Shown here piece by piece: positions 63,301 through 64,000 of a stretch of 64,000 nt of DNA. The notes below the pieces were generated by a model, which ran no database searches, was not told the origin of the DNA, and worked only from the letters and a program-made list of their open reading frames with translations. The stretch's first letter is position 1. Every line of letters begins with the position of its first letter. A program made the position numbers and the translations under genes. Source of the DNA: Pelargonium tetragonum (lineage: Eukaryota > Streptophyta > Magnoliopsida > Geraniales > Geraniaceae); contig JAYMTL010000014.1 of assembly GCA_036897445.1 (NCBI GenBank), positions 1 through 64,000 of the forward strand. The letters are read 5' to 3'.

Positions 63301-64000
63301 GGTTATCAAAAGCACGTTACTTTTATCTTAGAACCCTTCAAAGTCTTTTTCATTCTATAACTACATTAAGCAGCTCCTTTTGTTCGGCAAGGGAATAACT
63401 ACCTTTTGTCTAGTAGTGTAAACACGTGTCAGTTTTAAGGTTTCACTCCGTTATTTTCTTAACCAGAATCCTAGTAATTTAAAGTATAAGTTGCAAAAAA
63501 TTCTTGACGAGGAATTAGGTTCTCTAGTAAAATCAGGGTTCAAAGCAGCAAGATCTTGTCAGAGTTTTCAGTATGAACTCTTATACTGAAGAAAGTCCCC
63601 GTTATAGAACGGCCTATAAACGTGTATATTTAGGTATTTTATGAGTTAAAATGCTAAGATAACCTGAAGGAATACGAGTCCTTAAATATATGCAGATTTA
63701 CCCGCTATCAGAGGAATTGCTGGGATTAAACTGCCAGGAATATCCTAATGAAGTTTATGTAGACGCACCCCGAAAAGTTTTTGCGGGTGTATGGTTCTAT
63801 ACTAAGGCATAAGTACCCGGGTTCCTTTTATAGTACAATTTTAAAGAGTCGTTTTATTCGTAACAAGTTTATAGTTTTTTTTACAAACTTTTTTAGTTGC
63901 CTATATTCAGCTGCTCTAAAGAAATTAAACTTTGACACTTAATCAAATCTTTTACTTTTTTTTTACTGCCGGGTTTAACAGATGATAGAGCCTTATCCCT
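60331..64000. other. gene-free background DNA
   Basis: No gene or strong structure is recognisable to the end of the window. Frames of up to 82 codons are of chance length. Confidence 0.5.

Noticed and set aside
1-64000. Group I or group II intron cores, CRISPR arrays, insertion sequences, integrase or polymerase genes
   Set aside because: I looked for domain V-type hairpins, regularly spaced identical repeats, terminal inverted repeats and long enzyme frames, and found none that could be supported.

Overview
This window is AT-rich (roughly one third G+C by eye) and almost gene-free. No ribosomal RNA, respiratory-chain, ribosomal-protein, replication or transposase gene could be recognised. 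The longest ATG-started frame is 114 codons, about what chance gives in 64 kb of this composition. The one gene I can call firmly is an initiator tRNA, trnfM(CAU), at 24,615-24,687 (+). It has a short D-loop and an unpaired 1-72 position, and resembles mitochondrial trnfM of plants and algae. My best reading is intergenic DNA of a large, expanded mitochondrial genome, possibly from the green lineage. A plastid or another protist organelle cannot be excluded. The organism is inferred from one tRNA and overall texture only.

The DNA has two textures. Most of it (about 1,450-24,600; 29,050-31,770; 32,800-36,270; 36,900-38,690; 39,900-46,690; 49,060-59,100; 60,330-64,000) is background rich in short homopolymer runs. 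Set into it are islands poorer in such runs, richer in CTA/TAG, CTT/AAG and ACT/AGT, often with strand asymmetry: about 80-1,450; 24,840-29,050; 31,770-32,800; 36,270-36,900; 38,690-39,050; 39,290-39,900; 46,690-47,180; 48,400-49,060; 59,100-60,330.

Several islands share diverged sequence. One block, marked by TTACCGACTG or a near variant, occurs in both orientations at 912, 26,418, 32,689 and 48,798. A second family, marked by TACCTAGA and TCGATACTAAG or near variants, has six copies, three of them spaced about 310-340 bp apart at 28.2-28.9 kb. Smaller shared words link further places. The islands may be diverged copies of repeats, possibly once derived from genes, that spread through the genome.

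The neighbourhood of trnfM is the likeliest functional spot. About 70 bp downstream lies a long, nearly continuous stem-loop (24,755-24,810). Elsewhere there are isolated T-arm-like hairpins (perhaps tRNA remnants), short perfect hairpins, small tandem duplications, and two weak protein-coding candidates (55,887-56,381 and 39,547-39,810).
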